Shown here in pieces: positions 51,301 to 61,908 of a stretch of DNA of 64,000 nt. Origin of the DNA: Anisakis pegreffii (taxonomy: Eukaryota > Nematoda > Chromadorea > Rhabditida > Anisakidae); assembly GCA_035041965.1 (NCBI GenBank), contig JAPYMA010000105.1, positions 1-64,000 on the forward strand. Direction: 5' to 3'. The translations under genes and the position numbers were made by a program. Below the pieces are notes generated by a model that was not told the origin of the DNA, made no database searches, and saw only the letters and a list, made by a program, of their open reading frames with translations. Positions within the stretch are counted from its first letter, which is position 1. Each line of letters begins with the position of its first letter.

Positions 51301-54300
51301 GACCTCACGTTGTCTCAGTAACGACCAGTGTGGACAAGATGCCTATTGTGAACGTCGTTCCGGAGCGTGCAGATGCTTTCCTGGATTCACTGGTGAACCA
51401 CCGCGCAATGCTTGTATCGGTACGATTTATTGCAGTCATATTTTTATAAGTTTGCTCACTAAATTTCATGCTAAACGCTCTTTATATAAAACGAAGTGAA
51501 CAATTTGAAGATGTTGATGAATGCGAACGTAATCTGGATGATTGTCATTCATCTGCGAGATGCTCGAACTACGTTGGTGGATATTCATGCTTTTGTGAGG
51601 CTGGTTACCGAAAGAATGATGATGGAGTATGTATTGATATCAACGAATGTTTTGAACATTCCAGCAGTTTTTGCCATCCAAAGGCTACCTGCATCAACCT
51701 GCCTGGATCATACGCATGTCATTGTATACCTGGATATACCGGTATTTCATTAACCTTTCGTTTACTTCAATTTACTGCTATTATTGGACACATTGTTTTG
51801 TTGATCCTTATTGTCCATATAAATTGAATATATGTCTCAGGCAAAACAAAATAATTTTTAAATTTAAAAATCTGTAAAAAATCATTCAGTAAGGTTTTGC
51901 AAACCAAACAAATGTTCGGTTTGTTAAGGTGATGGGTACACCTGCATTCCAATTGAGAAACGCCACTGTACGATTGATGAATGGCAAAAAATGGACTGTG
52001 GTCCAAATCATCTTTGTTTGGTTGATGGGCGAGGGAATGGGGATTGTGATAGCTGTAAGAATGGTTTCATCTTGCATAAAGGCCAATGCACTGGTAAGTT
52101 AATTTCTGATTATTTGTTATGCAGTGGTATGTGAACTGATAGAGTAGCGGTTGTGATATCTGTTTTTGCGAAATATGTGTGCGATTAGTTGAATCCAACT
52201 AATATCTTCGTTATGGCTTATACGTAGAAAAAACGCCTCTAGATCTAGAAAACGTTAAGAGGCGTTTTGTATATATAGAAAAGGCGCAAATCCGGATACG
52301 AATGTTTGTCATGCAGATGCAACATATTTATACATAGAAAACGCCTCTCAATGTTTCGAAATCTGAATATTGCTGTTTTAAACTGCATTAGAAGTTGCTT
52401 ACGAATGTGCGTGATTCAGATATTGACGAATGCGCAAATCCGGATACGAATGTTTGTCATGCGGACGCAATATGCAAGAACATCGCTGGATCGTTCATTT
52501 GTGAATGCCAACCTGGATTCAAAGGAGATGGATTCCATTGCGTCGGTGAGTATTGCTCTTTAGTTTCATTCTCATGAACGGATAGATATGACTTTCTTCC
52601 GAAGGTTAGTTAAAAGTGATGAAAGTCAGATGCACAAATAATTCAGTCAAATGTCTCAGTTGAAATCAAAGTTGTTAAGTATATCTCGCACACTAATGAA
52701 CATAAAAGAAGATCATTAGAGCATTAGTTGCATTCCAATTGTAGATAATGTTTCATCCGTTTGCAGATATCGATGAATGTCAACGTAATCCATGTCACCC
52801 TCAGGCTACGTGTATCAATTTCCCAGGCTCATTCACTTGCAAGTGCCCGAATGGTTGGGACGGTGATGGAATTGATGAATGCATCAATCCAAACGATAAA
52901 TCGTGCCTTGTTAGTTCTTTTTTTTCATCAGACTGAATTCTTGCTTCAAGGAAATTCGGATAAAAGGTCCATAACAAGTTAAGAGTCATGGCATATTGCA
53001 TTCACTAATCTTCACTGATCTATCATTAGGAAGGAACCACGAATAAGAATTGAATTGATGAATAAATTGTACTGAAAAAATCTGTGAATTTCGATCAATT
53101 CGGAATTGAATGGAGATCGGTGATTAAGGATAAGAAAGCAGTTTGTAAACGAACAGAACATACGGCATGCATGTCAGTGAGACTTGACGAATTGGTTTCG
53201 GTGTGTGAATGTGATGCTAACTATCGATACAATAATCAAACTGGACAGTGTGAAGGTGAGCTTGATATATTCTCCAACAATATGAGCGAGTTATTGCCCT
53301 TTGATCATGAAAATGGGAAAAAATAGCGGGATTTATTCGAAAATTAATGACTAACATAGAATAGTATGTTCGCAGATATCGATGAATGCGAGGAGAATCG
53401 GCATTCGTGTGATCCATCAACATCGATCTGTATCAATACTGATGGCGGATATCGTTGTGAATGTGCCGACGGATATGAGGGCGTTGGCGGTATTTGTGTT
53501 GGTGTGTCTTATCGATATTCGTTGCTCTCAGAAAATACTTTTGCACATTCATTATTGGATTATGAAGCTATAGAATTGAGAGCTTCATTTGTATTTTCAG
53601 ATGTGAATGAGTGCAGTCGAGGCTTGGCCGGTTGTAATATTGCCGCAAAATGTGCCAATCATATTGGAAGTGTTGGCTGTAAGTGTGCCTCGGGCTATAC
53701 AGGCGATGGAATCGATTGCATACGTTAGTTCATTTTTATCGGTCATTTTGAAAGATGATCTATCTCTTTGATAACCACATTTCAAGTGTTCATCGTAAAT
53801 TCTTCAGCAATTTCCTCGGATGCAGCATCTACTCAAAGTGCATGTACAAGCAAGTGGATTGAGATGTGTCGTGCCGAGAACAAAACATGTCATATTGATG
53901 ATGAAGATGTTCCCCAGTGTGGATCATGTCTCAGTGGACACCAACCTGTTGGAGGTCAATGTCTGCGTGAGTAACACAACTGTTGTTGTTGTTGTCTAAG
54001 AATGTTGTCACTGCGATTCCGTCACGGCTACGGTTTTAAATTGAATCTATTCGTGAAAAGCATGATCAGTTGATTTTAGCAATCAACGGACTTGGAAATT
54101 GTGCAGATCCGGTGAAGAATGATTGTGATCCAAATGCCGAATGTGTTGATGTTCATCCAGGACGACATTTCTGCACGTGTAAGCCGGGTTATATTGGCGA
54201 TGGAAAGCATTGTGATGGTAATTTAGCAGCCAATTATCGCTTTTCTGCACAACTCTTTATTTCACTCAATTTTATCAATAATTTTTTAAATAAATAATAT

Positions 54301-57300
54301 CTACCCTGATACGTTCTATTTTGATGTGTATTTTGTTCGTAATCTTCATTATCAAACTCCGAATCCTTTGTTTGCTTGCTTCATTAACATTTGACTTTAT
54401 TCAGATCTTGTTTTCTTATCACAAGTACTTATGAGTTTCTGAATCAGCACACAAAATTTGAGTGTACTACTCCCACTATGATCGTCCCATGCATGTGTTT
54501 ATTTGATCAATTGAACTTTCCAATGGCTGTGCACATGTTTGCATGTTATCAGTACATATATGTACCTCCTGTTGCTACTAGATGTGGATGAATGTTCATT
54601 GCCTGGTGTATGTGATGCAGCAGCCGACTGTCATAACACTAACGGCTCATTCAGATGTGTCTGTCAGCCGGGTTATTCTGGAAACGGTTTCAAGTGTGTT
54701 CGTACAAAAAATGTTAAAGGAGGTAAAGCATTCAGCAACTTCAAAAAACGATATCTCGCACTATCTACATTATATATGAATCGAGATCACATAATTTTGT
54801 ATGATGTATGACGACTGTGATGAAAGTTGTATGGTCTATGTAAGCGGCCTCAAGCAAATGCACATTCCTATATTGCATGACTGCTCCTTAGTTCTATATG
54901 CCTCATTATGGGCATTCTAAGTTCGAGAATGCATTATTTTTGTTTCAACTACTATCCATTGGGAGGACATAAATGGCGATTCTCTCAAAGAATACTTTTT
55001 GTGCACATCTCATTGATGGGGAAAATTACAGGACCAAACTGTCATTTGGATGCTGAAATGTGTCATAAGAAGGCGAGTTGTCAGCTGGACGGAACATGTA
55101 AATGTATCGTTGGTTATGGTGGTGATGGTATTACTTCTTGTGAACGTTAGTTATAATTTCATTCAATTTAATCTGAAAGATCGAATTGTTTGAATGGTCT
55201 GTTGTTAGTTATATTAGAGTTATTGCGAAGTTCCAAATTGTGATCAAGGCAATATGAATGCTCAGTAATGCAAGTTGAAAGTTGCATGTTCTTTTGTTTC
55301 CAGCTGAAGCTTCAACCACAAATGCTGGTGGAAGAGTGGAGATATCAACGACCACTGAGACTGCTGATGTTGGATATGAGCGAACGTCAAACACTGCCAC
55401 CACATCTGAAGAAATTCTTTCGACAACGGAATCGATAACGCATGGAGAAGCAACATCAACTGAAGGAACTGAGACAACGACAGAAATCTACTCTTCAATC
55501 TCTACCATAGAAGACGATGGAATGGTGGTATCAGAAGGTATCACTTCAGCGAAGTATACAACCGAATCAACACCCCTATCATCATCGTCTGGAACTGGAA
55601 CTAAGGAGCCCATCACTGTCACAGCAACTGAAGTAACAACAGCGGAACGCATTCAAGCGTCAACCACATCTGAACAGATTGAAAGCTCCACATCGATTGA
55701 AACGACCTCTGCGATCACAGCATCAGGTGTTCCTTCAGTAACTGCAATCAATAAAAAAGAGATTGAAGGTAAAATTGTGCCACCAACCGATCAGGAAGTA
55801 TCATACGAAGGAAACGCACGCACTGGGACAGTCGGACCACCGGGTACTGCACCCGCATCTGAATCTGAATTGACCGGAAGCGATTCAAGGAAACCGACAG
55901 GAGATCTCTCGAGCGAAGCGTCATCTACGGTACCTTCTGCCATTCCTTCAACTGAAACACCGCACAAAGGTGAACAAACATCAAAAGTTGTTGAAGATAA
56001 ATTCAAAGGATCTACTACTCTTAGAAAAGGTGGTATTGTGCATGTTGAAGGAGAAAAGTTTTCTGGTGGCAAAAAAATCGTCAACGAGACAGAAGAGGTT
56101 GAACATCATGAGGAGATCTCAAGTTCTGGAGTTGAAGGTGAAAAAACAGGAGAAAAGTCTTCTGGTGGCAGAACGATCGTCATCAAGACAGGAGGGGTTG
56201 AACATCACGAGAACGTCGCAAGTTCTGGAGCTGAAGGTAAAAAGACATCTGTTGAAGGTGGTAGCGCTACAAGGGTTTCAAAGACAAACGTTACTGATAG
56301 AGTTGAGGAAGAAGGTGAACGAAATGTTGTGAAAATCTCGTTTGAAAAGCCAAAAACAAAATCTTTAGGGGAAGGAGGTGGTGAATCAATGACGAATGCA
56401 AAGATTCACGAAAGGTTACATTCTGAGAAAGGTGTCGCAAAAACAAATAGTCAGGTGGAAAGTGGTAAAGGAGGTCAAGAGACTCAAATTGGAATCAGTA
56501 TCGGGAAGGTACCTACTGAAAAAAATGGAAGTACTGCAGGCATAAAAGGATCTGATAAAGTCTTTGCCAGCGGTACTGAAAAAGAGAGTGGCGGAGTTGT
56601 AGATATAGAATCTAGTGGGTATGAAAGCGGTATTCAATCTAGCGAGTCTACGAAAATTGCTATTAGTGAATCGGAAACTTTGAAAGTTGGATCTGACAAA
56701 TTTACTGAGTCTGACAAAATCAGATTCAGTGAATCCGAGATAGACACCTCTGGAGGATATAGCGGTGCAGCATCTGAAGAGTCTGATAAAAGAACAGCGA
56801 TCGAATCTGAGAAAACTAGAACCGAAGGTCATGGAAGCGAGAAAACTGAAGGATCCGGAAAGACTATAATAGGGGGAACCGGAAGCAGAGTTACGAGTGA
56901 TCATGAAGAGACAAAAACTGCAAAGTCTGGTCAGATTCAAAGCATATCTGGCGGATCTGAGAAGGTGAATATTGGTGAATTTGAAAGAACAGAAACCGCA
57001 GAAACCGGAATAATAAAAACGAGCGAGTCTGAGAAGGTCGATGCTGGTGAACTGGGAGGATGGAAAAGTGAGGAGTCTAATACGAGAAAATCCAACGGAT
57101 CTAAGAAGACTGAGGTTGGCGGGCTTGAAAGTGTCAAAGCTAAAGAATCTGATAAGCATCGAACCAGCACATCGGGAAAGAGCACATCGAGCGGATATGA
57201 GTTTGTAGAAGGTGGTAGCAAACTAACGCAGGTGGTGTCATCATCGAGCGAAAGCTACTCTACAAAAGGAAGACTATTATCCCCGAGTTATCAAACACAT

Positions 57301-60300
57301 TTCATCCAGAGATGTACTGCAAATGACGATTCACCATGTCATGATTATGCGGAATGTGATATCGAAAGTGGTCTGTGCGCTTGTAAGGCTGGCTATTATG
57401 GTGATGGATATTCAACTTGCACGTAAGTTGTTCTGTTTTATACCATATTGATCGAACTATACTTAAGGTCGCTTAAGTTTTTTGTAAGTTGTAATAATTC
57501 AGTGAAGGGTTGCAAGTTTAAGCAAAAGCAAAAACACTAAATTTGACAATTTTCAGAAGGATCGACCAAGACTGCATATTGGATCCGGACATATGTGATA
57601 CGACAGCAGTATGCAATTTAACGACGCATCGATGTAGATGCATTCATGGTTTTATTGGTGATGGTCTCACTTGTGTACCTGACGTTCAAGTTCGTTTTCT
57701 TTTGCAGTGCACATCCACAAGCATATCAGTTCCTGACTGACCAGTATTCGTTCCTTTGATGAGTGCATCAGTGAAACTATAATATCTCGTGGAGTTTTCA
57801 ATTGCATCTGAATGGAAATATCTTTTTTAGGACTGTGTATTACGACCGAATCTGTGCAGTGATTTTGCGTCATGCATTCAACGACGTTGTGTTTGTGATG
57901 AGGGATATACTGGTAATTTAGTACTGCTGTTATTATTGTTACTATTTTTGTTATTATTACTGTTATTATTACTATTATTATTATCATTGTTATCAAATCA
58001 GTCAAATTCAACTCAATCCGACTACAAGATTAAGAAACTGAAATTTTTGTGTGGAAAGAATTCTTGATCGCTAGAGTTCCTGATATCAAAATGATCTTTA
58101 CGAGCGATTTAAAAGCCTTCGCGGATATACTCTAAATGAAGAGTACTTTGGAATGAATGGATGAACTATTGAAGGTGATGGTACCTCATGTGTGTCGCTT
58201 GAACCTATCCGAGGTTGTTCTCGTTGTGATATCAGAGCCGATTGCATCAACGGTACCTGTGAATGCGCAAAGGTATCTTTCTCGGAACACTATCTCGACT
58301 TAGTTTATCAACTGCATCTCAGTTGTCAACCAAGATGCACCTTTTCTTATTCTGAATTCAATTCCAGACATACTTCGGCAATGGTGAAACGTGCATCCCT
58401 GATCCATCCGACTGTGTGCATTACCCTGGACTATGTCGCCGTAATTCGAACTGCGATGAAGATTCACGGAGATGCAAATGTCTTCAAGGTATCTTTACGC
58501 ATATTCTATCCGAATTTAAGTCTTTTTGCTACGCCCAACTTCATAAGGCCCAATTGTGATTCGATCTATTGCACCGATTGATCGTTCTTGCTATTTAGGG
58601 TTCCTTGGGGATGGCAGCAATTGTGTGTATCAGAAAAACTGTACGGATGATAGGAAAATATGTGATGGTGATGCCGAATGTTTACCGTCTGGAGTGTGTC
58701 AGTGCAAACGAGGTTTTACAGGAAATGGAATTTCTTGTCATGCAGGTTATTTGCTGTGAAATATTGATTTTGCTATTATTCAGTCATCGATAGGTTTCTA
58801 GTTGATCATTTCATGAACCACCACCCAAAGCGTGGAATATCTGAACGATCTCTCCATAATTTGCAGCTGTCTTGATAAATGCTGACGAAGTAATGAAACA
58901 GCCAAAAGATCATCCGATGGATGAATGTGGAAGAGGTTGTGATGAGAATGAAAAATGCGCATCTGGAAAATGTGAATGTGAAGATGGTTATGAACGCAAC
59001 GAGGCCGGTCAGTGCCAAGGTGAGATTTTAATGCGCTTTCCCTTGTTCAAAAATCTCTGAGCTTATCGTTTGTAATTTCGTATGCAATGTTTTCGTGATA
59101 GAAGAGATCATTTATTGTTTGAATTTCTCCGTAGGCTCACGATTAGACTTGTGATTTTCTTAACGCTCAGTTTTAGTTCTGTCTAATAGGTAAGATTCTA
59201 CAAATGCTCAAATTCAATGTGACTTCATGTGCAGTATCGTTTCCTCATTAGATGATCATCTCAGAAGCTAATGCAGATTCATCCGTATTGCAGATGCTGA
59301 TGAATGCAGTGTGCCGAATGGTTGCCATCCGGTAGCTATTTGCACCAATCTGCCTGGTTCATACGTCTGCGATTGTCCCGATGGATATAAGGGCGATGGA
59401 TACAGTTGTGTGCAGTATCATTACGTGAACAATATGACCGGTATCTTCATGTTCAGTTATTAAAAATTTCGGCATGATGAGGAGCATTGTGTGTATGAAA
59501 TGCTAATTGATAGTGATTGGTGGTTTTGCTATAGTTGATTGTGGCTACGATGGAATCGAGCTGATATTGAGTAAAGACAGTGATCTATTCGATGGACGAA
59601 TATTTGTTCGTGGACAAACCGAGAATCCATACTGTTCAAAGAGACTGAATGCAGTAGCACACAACGAATCTGACTATCGTTTCTTGATACCCTTCGGCCA
59701 CTGTAACGTGCGATTTGAAGTACCGGTAAGCGTTTAAACTTAAGATTATCCCTTTTGAGGAGATATTGAAGGAGTATCTCAAAATTCAGAATATTCAGGC
59801 TGGCCGAAATGCGCTGATGATATTGATGTTCAGTAATTTCTCGGATTTCAGGATACTTTCTCAGTGACGGTGGTGATCCAGAGACATCCAGCGTTTATAA
59901 CGCAAACTGCAGATGCATATGATTTACGGTGCACTTATCCAGTTGGAAGTCGACAAGTGAGTTGTTATTCGGTTTTGTAACGATTTCCATTCTTATTTTT
60001 GTAACGATGTTTCTGATCTCTGTTTTTCTTTGTTTTTGATTCTTGGGAGCCATATTCTCCACGATTTTGCTCTGAAGACGTAGAGAACAGGGCTGTTGAA
60101 ACTCAATAAGTTTTTGTCTGGATTGAACATCAAAGATCTGTTGTTATTGAAGTTGATGTTGGCGCCTTAAAATGAATAATTGATAATTCAAGAATAAGTG
60201 CAATGAAATATTAAGTGTGAAATTGTAAACAGGTGATGAGTCATGTGAATGTCTCTGAAATGACAACCGCCGATACGATCGTGAAAACCGGAGTTGGTCC

Positions 60301-61543
60301 AATTTGTCATCTGAAAGTAACAAACAACGAAAATGAACTCATTGATACGGCCACTGTTGGACAAGTCTTAAGGCTAACACTTTCTGTGCAACCGAATGGT
60401 AGTGTTTTAGTTTTCTCGTTACAAATATTTCACCTTTCATTTGATATTGATATTGAAAATATGCTTCGATGCCGCAGTCGTCACCTAAATCAAAATCAAT
60501 ATGCGTCCTAACCTGTTACTATCAATTCATGGGTTAGGTATCTTTTTGATACGATTTATGTATCAGCGTTTCTAATGTATGAGTGGTCGGGGCCCTTTAA
60601 GTTTTTTTGCAGTCAAGTAAATTTTCAGCAATAGTTGGGTGTATTTCGAGCGAACAGTCTTTAATCTTTAAATGATCGAAAAAATTGCAGATACATATTC
60701 GATTCTACCACGAAATTGTTTCGCAATAAACTTGGAAACAGGCGAACGTTATTCTCTGACAGATCAAGCTGGATGTGCAATCGACACACAACTCTTCCCG
60801 GAATGGCTTCATAAACAACCGTCTATAACAACAGCCACATTCCGAACATTCAAATGGCCCGACAGTTCAATGATACGTTTTCAGTGCGATTGCTCTGCCT
60901 GCATTGGTACATGCCCTAAGGTGAAATGTTGATGCAGTCTGAAACACTCGAACAATTGTTATTTCTAACTCATCGCTTAAAATTATCGAATTGAAGATAA
61001 ACTGTGAGCGGAGGAGAGAAGCGATGCGACGTCGTCGTATGAGATTGCGATATATTCGTGGCACAACGAGTGAGGAGGAATTGTTGGATGAGCTCGATGA
61101 TCAACTAAGGACAAGTTTAGTTGCATCAAAACATCAAATGACATTCTCAGATGCAGTTCACGTCGATGAAGATGAAGAGGAACGACGGGCACAGCGAGAG
61201 GTGGACAACTGGAAGTATCAAGGTGAGTTCAGAGGAATCTGAGAAGTTCGACTCAAATCAGAATCATTTTCTCGGCTATTCATAACTTCAATTTTTTCAA
61301 GGTCTCGTATCAATGGAACCTGTAGGCAACAATCTATTCGAGAGTCAAATTTGTGTTCGAGCGCTATGGGTTGGAATATCATTATTACCGCTAATGCTAG
61401 CGATTGCATTGTTGGGTGTATTGTCAATACTGTGGAAGCGAAGGTCCTCATCGAGAGTCAGTCGAAAGGCTGATTTGAATGAGCAAGCCATCTCAGCGAA
61501 TAATCAAATGCTTGACAACTCTTCATCCTACATCAAGTTTTAA
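36097..61543 (+). CDS. fbn-1: Fibrillin-like EGF/ZP-domain matrix protein, FBN-1-like, 39 exons
   Basis: My model has 39 GT-AG exons with agreeing phases and 16,320 coding nt, about 5,439 residues: signal peptide, LDLa-like module, about 32 EGF-like modules in three blocks, Gly/Ser-rich exon 12, Ser/Thr/Glu-rich exons 13 and 26, ZP domain, polybasic site, membrane helix, short tail. This is the layout of C. elegans FBN-1, which is roughly half as long; the excess lies in the repetitive exons. FBN-1 is an apical extracellular matrix protein that lets the embryonic epidermis resist mechanical deformation, and its splicing is reported to depend on MEC-8. The many symmetric phase-1 EGF exons are typical of fibrillin-like genes. 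Other ZP/EGF nematode proteins are the alternative. Domain order is clear from sequence; function is by family. Confidence 0.9.
36601..41854 (+). CDS. fbn-1: fbn-1 exons 2-11: first EGF block
   Basis: Exons: 36601-36711, 37042-37158, 37985-38116, 38395-38456, 39543-39732, 39904-40020, 40534-40656, 40978-41085, 41216-41395 and 41660-41854. They encode about ten EGF-like modules. Calcium-binding types begin D-[IVN]-[DN]-E-C (DNNEC, DIDEC, DINEC, DVNEC). Exon 5 is only 62 nt and exon 6 completes its module and adds another. The modules of exons 8 and 10 have CC in place of the usual C-x-C and look like divergent hybrid forms. Exon 11 starts with a Ser-rich linker and could use an earlier acceptor near 41633, but that frame hits a stop. 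Introns of 400-1,090 nt hold nothing recognised. Confidence 0.85.
42025..43725 (+). CDS. fbn-1: fbn-1 exon 12: EGF module then Gly/Ser/Lys-rich motif-repeat region
   Basis: This is a 1,701-nt exon. It opens with a calcium-binding EGF module ([10 protein letters not shown] to ECC). About 520 residues without cysteines follow, rich in G, S, K, E. A degenerate motif of about 25 residues recurs: a charged or polar start, alternating hydrophobics, G, a turn, then hydrophobics and T/S. Examples are RIVISGD (near 42500), [13 protein letters not shown] (near 42855), DHVSIAIGG (43014), DHMAVALGG (43208) and [10 protein letters not shown] (43522). EQIKHGL and EQIKQGL near 42627 and 42795 mark another repeat. 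I know no domain matching this. The donor is taken at 43726 (AAA|GTGAGC); 43720 would also keep phase. Confidence 0.8.
44016..51070 (+). CDS. fbn-1: fbn-1 exon 13: giant Ser/Thr/Glu-rich exon
   Basis: This single exon of 7,055 nt encodes about 2,352 residues with no internal stop, from acceptor TTTTGCAG to donor CAA|GTACGT. It has no cysteine framework and is built of Thr, Ser, Glu, Ala and Lys, with many TTE, STT and ETT words. This is the composition of an extended, acidic, mucin-like stalk that would be heavily O-glycosylated. The centre is the 36-bp repeat array listed separately; the flanks are non-periodic but of similar composition. Long open frames on the other strand and in the other plus frame are shadows of the repeat. 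Length and low complexity suggest spacer or spring function between EGF blocks; that is inference. Confidence 0.85.
46391..48406 (+). repeat. Coding VNTR: 56 units of 36 bp (12 residues)
   Basis: The unit encodes [12 protein letters not shown] (type A) or [12 protein letters not shown] (type B). From 46391 to 48406 there are exactly 56 units of 36 bp with no indel, residues about 1894-2565 of the fbn-1-like protein. A degenerate unit ([10 protein letters not shown]) follows at 48407. Type B units are numbers 2, 7, 9, 20, 22, 28, 34, 38 and 40; unit 47 is a hybrid ([12 protein letters not shown]). Units 1 and 5 are the most diverged. Type A units are almost identical in DNA, with rare synonymous changes such as GCG at about 48022 and AAG at about 48279, implying recent expansion. 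Confidence 0.95.
51191..55145 (+). CDS. fbn-1: fbn-1 exons 14-25: second EGF block
   Basis: Exons: 51191-51419, 51511-51741, 51929-52093, 52420-52545, 52767-52909, 53129-53255, 53376-53501, 53601-53723, 53808-53966, 54080-54217, 54582-54701 and 55032-55145. They encode about 13 EGF-like modules, many calcium-binding (DVDEC, DINEC, DIDEC, DVNEC) with the usual aromatic and G-[FY]-x-G-[DN]-G ending. Exon 15 codes two modules, the second finished by GDGYTC of exon 16. Exons 16, 19 and 22 hold atypical modules with C-x2-C near the end (CDSC, CGSC) or long spacers. Exon 19 uses a weak acceptor (GATTAAG). The intron before exon 17 carries a copied exon fragment. Nearly all borders are phase 1. Confidence 0.87.
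52229..52348. repeat. Inverted repeats around a copied fragment of fbn-1 exon 17
   Basis: AAAACGCCTCT occurs at 52230-52240 and again at 52338-52348, with its reverse complement AGAGGCGTTTT at 52258-52268. Between the last two, positions 52283-52322 repeat about 39 nt of exon 17 (52432-52471), with only two differences, both silent in the exon frame (GCA/GCG and GAT/GAC). The copy lies in the intron just before exon 17, in the same orientation. Confidence 0.85.
55304..57422 (+). CDS. fbn-1: fbn-1 exon 26: second Ser/Thr/Glu/Gly-rich exon ending in an EGF module
   Basis: A 2,119-nt exon encoding about 706 residues. The first 220 residues are Thr/Ser/Glu-rich like exon 13; the middle and end are rich in G, S, K, E with many SGG, SEK and ESDK words, more like exon 12. 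A 33-residue tandem duplication sits at 56050-56247. The last 40 residues form an EGF-like module ([10 protein letters not shown] to YGDGYSTC), which anchors the frame and shows the low-complexity part is truly coding. Acceptor TTTCCAG at 55303, donor AC|GTAAGT at 57423; phase 2 at the end is unusual in this gene and is matched by exon 27. Confidence 0.87.
56050..56247 (+). repeat. Two-copy 99-bp coding tandem duplication in exon 26
   Basis: Copies 56050-56148 and 56149-56247 encode 33-residue segments beginning [11 protein letters not shown] and [11 protein letters not shown], both continuing with VEHHE and SSG-x-EG-x-KT. The copies have diverged at many sites, so the duplication is not recent. 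Confidence 0.85.
57557..59440 (+). CDS. fbn-1: fbn-1 exons 27-33: third EGF block
   Basis: Exons: 57557-57689, 57831-57912, 58175-58272, 58368-58488, 58599-58745, 58867-59019 and 59294-59440. They encode about seven EGF-like modules; several are split between exons (57831 with 58175; 58175 with 58368; 58368 with 58599), unlike the one-exon-one-module rule of the other blocks. Most lack the D-x-[DN]-E-C calcium motif and begin with [DN]C; the last ([11 protein letters not shown]) is calcium-binding-like and leads into a linker before the ZP domain. The intron at 57913-58174 holds a TTA microsatellite. Acceptors at 58174 (TTGAAG) are weak but phase and module completion support them. Confidence 0.83.
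57916..57992. repeat. (TTA)n-type microsatellite in an fbn-1 intron
   Basis: Degenerate TTATTA and TTACTA repeats of about 75 bp, intronic. Confidence 0.75.
59535..60920 (+). CDS. fbn-1: fbn-1 exons 34-37: ZP domain
   Basis: Exons: 59535-59725, 59852-59956, 60233-60398 and 60691-60920. The ZP-N part begins [20 protein letters not shown] and has the conserved FIPFGHC-like [11 protein letters not shown]. The middle part has DLRCTYPVG. The ZP-C part has [19 protein letters not shown] and [15 protein letters not shown], and ends with [14 protein letters not shown]. This cysteine order is that of nematode and insect apical-matrix ZP proteins. ZP domains polymerise into extracellular filaments after proteolytic release from the membrane, which fits a structural role on the outer face of the epidermis. 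Introns are 126-292 nt. About 230 residues, a normal ZP length. Confidence 0.92.
60997..61543 (+). CDS. fbn-1: fbn-1 exons 38-39: polybasic cleavage site, membrane helix, short tail
   Basis: Exon 38 (60997-61222) starts [20 protein letters not shown]; the MRRRRMR run fits a furin-type consensus cleavage site just after the ZP domain, as expected for ZP proteins that must be released to polymerise. An acidic stretch ([10 protein letters not shown]) follows. Exon 39 (61302-61543) encodes one hydrophobic helix ([20 protein letters not shown]) followed by [13 protein letters not shown], a stop-transfer signal, and a tail of about 35 residues ending SSSYIKF. The stop codon is TAA at 61541-61543. 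The protein is therefore a type I membrane precursor. Confidence 0.9.
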
Positions 61544-61886
61544 TCTCGAGTCATTCACCAAGTGCCAAACGATAATTCTATTATGAATTGATGATGTGTA
61601 TAAGCGATATAAGTATATGTGCACGGGTGTTTTGATACACTATCAATCAAATTCCATCATTAAGCTAAATGATTATTGTTCCGTTCGTTACATATACAAA
61701 TATTCACATCATTAATTGATTTGAGTTGGTCATCAGGTGACCATGCTTTAATTTAGTAATTCATATACTTCTAAGAACAAGTGACTGAGATATCTCTCTC
61801 ATTCAGGACTAGTGATTGATACAATAGTGAGTTGATTTGTGTTGTTAATCGGAGCTCGCTTGCATCCAACTCCCTCTAATAATGAT

Positions 61887-61908
61887 TATAATAATAATAA
61901 TAATAATC
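61887..61908. repeat. (AAT)n microsatellite
   Basis: About seven consecutive AAT/ATA triplets. Confidence 0.75.

Noticed and set aside
56416..57159. 247-codon minus-strand frame over exon 26
   Set aside because: Shadow of the coding exon, which ends in a clear EGF module on the plus strand.
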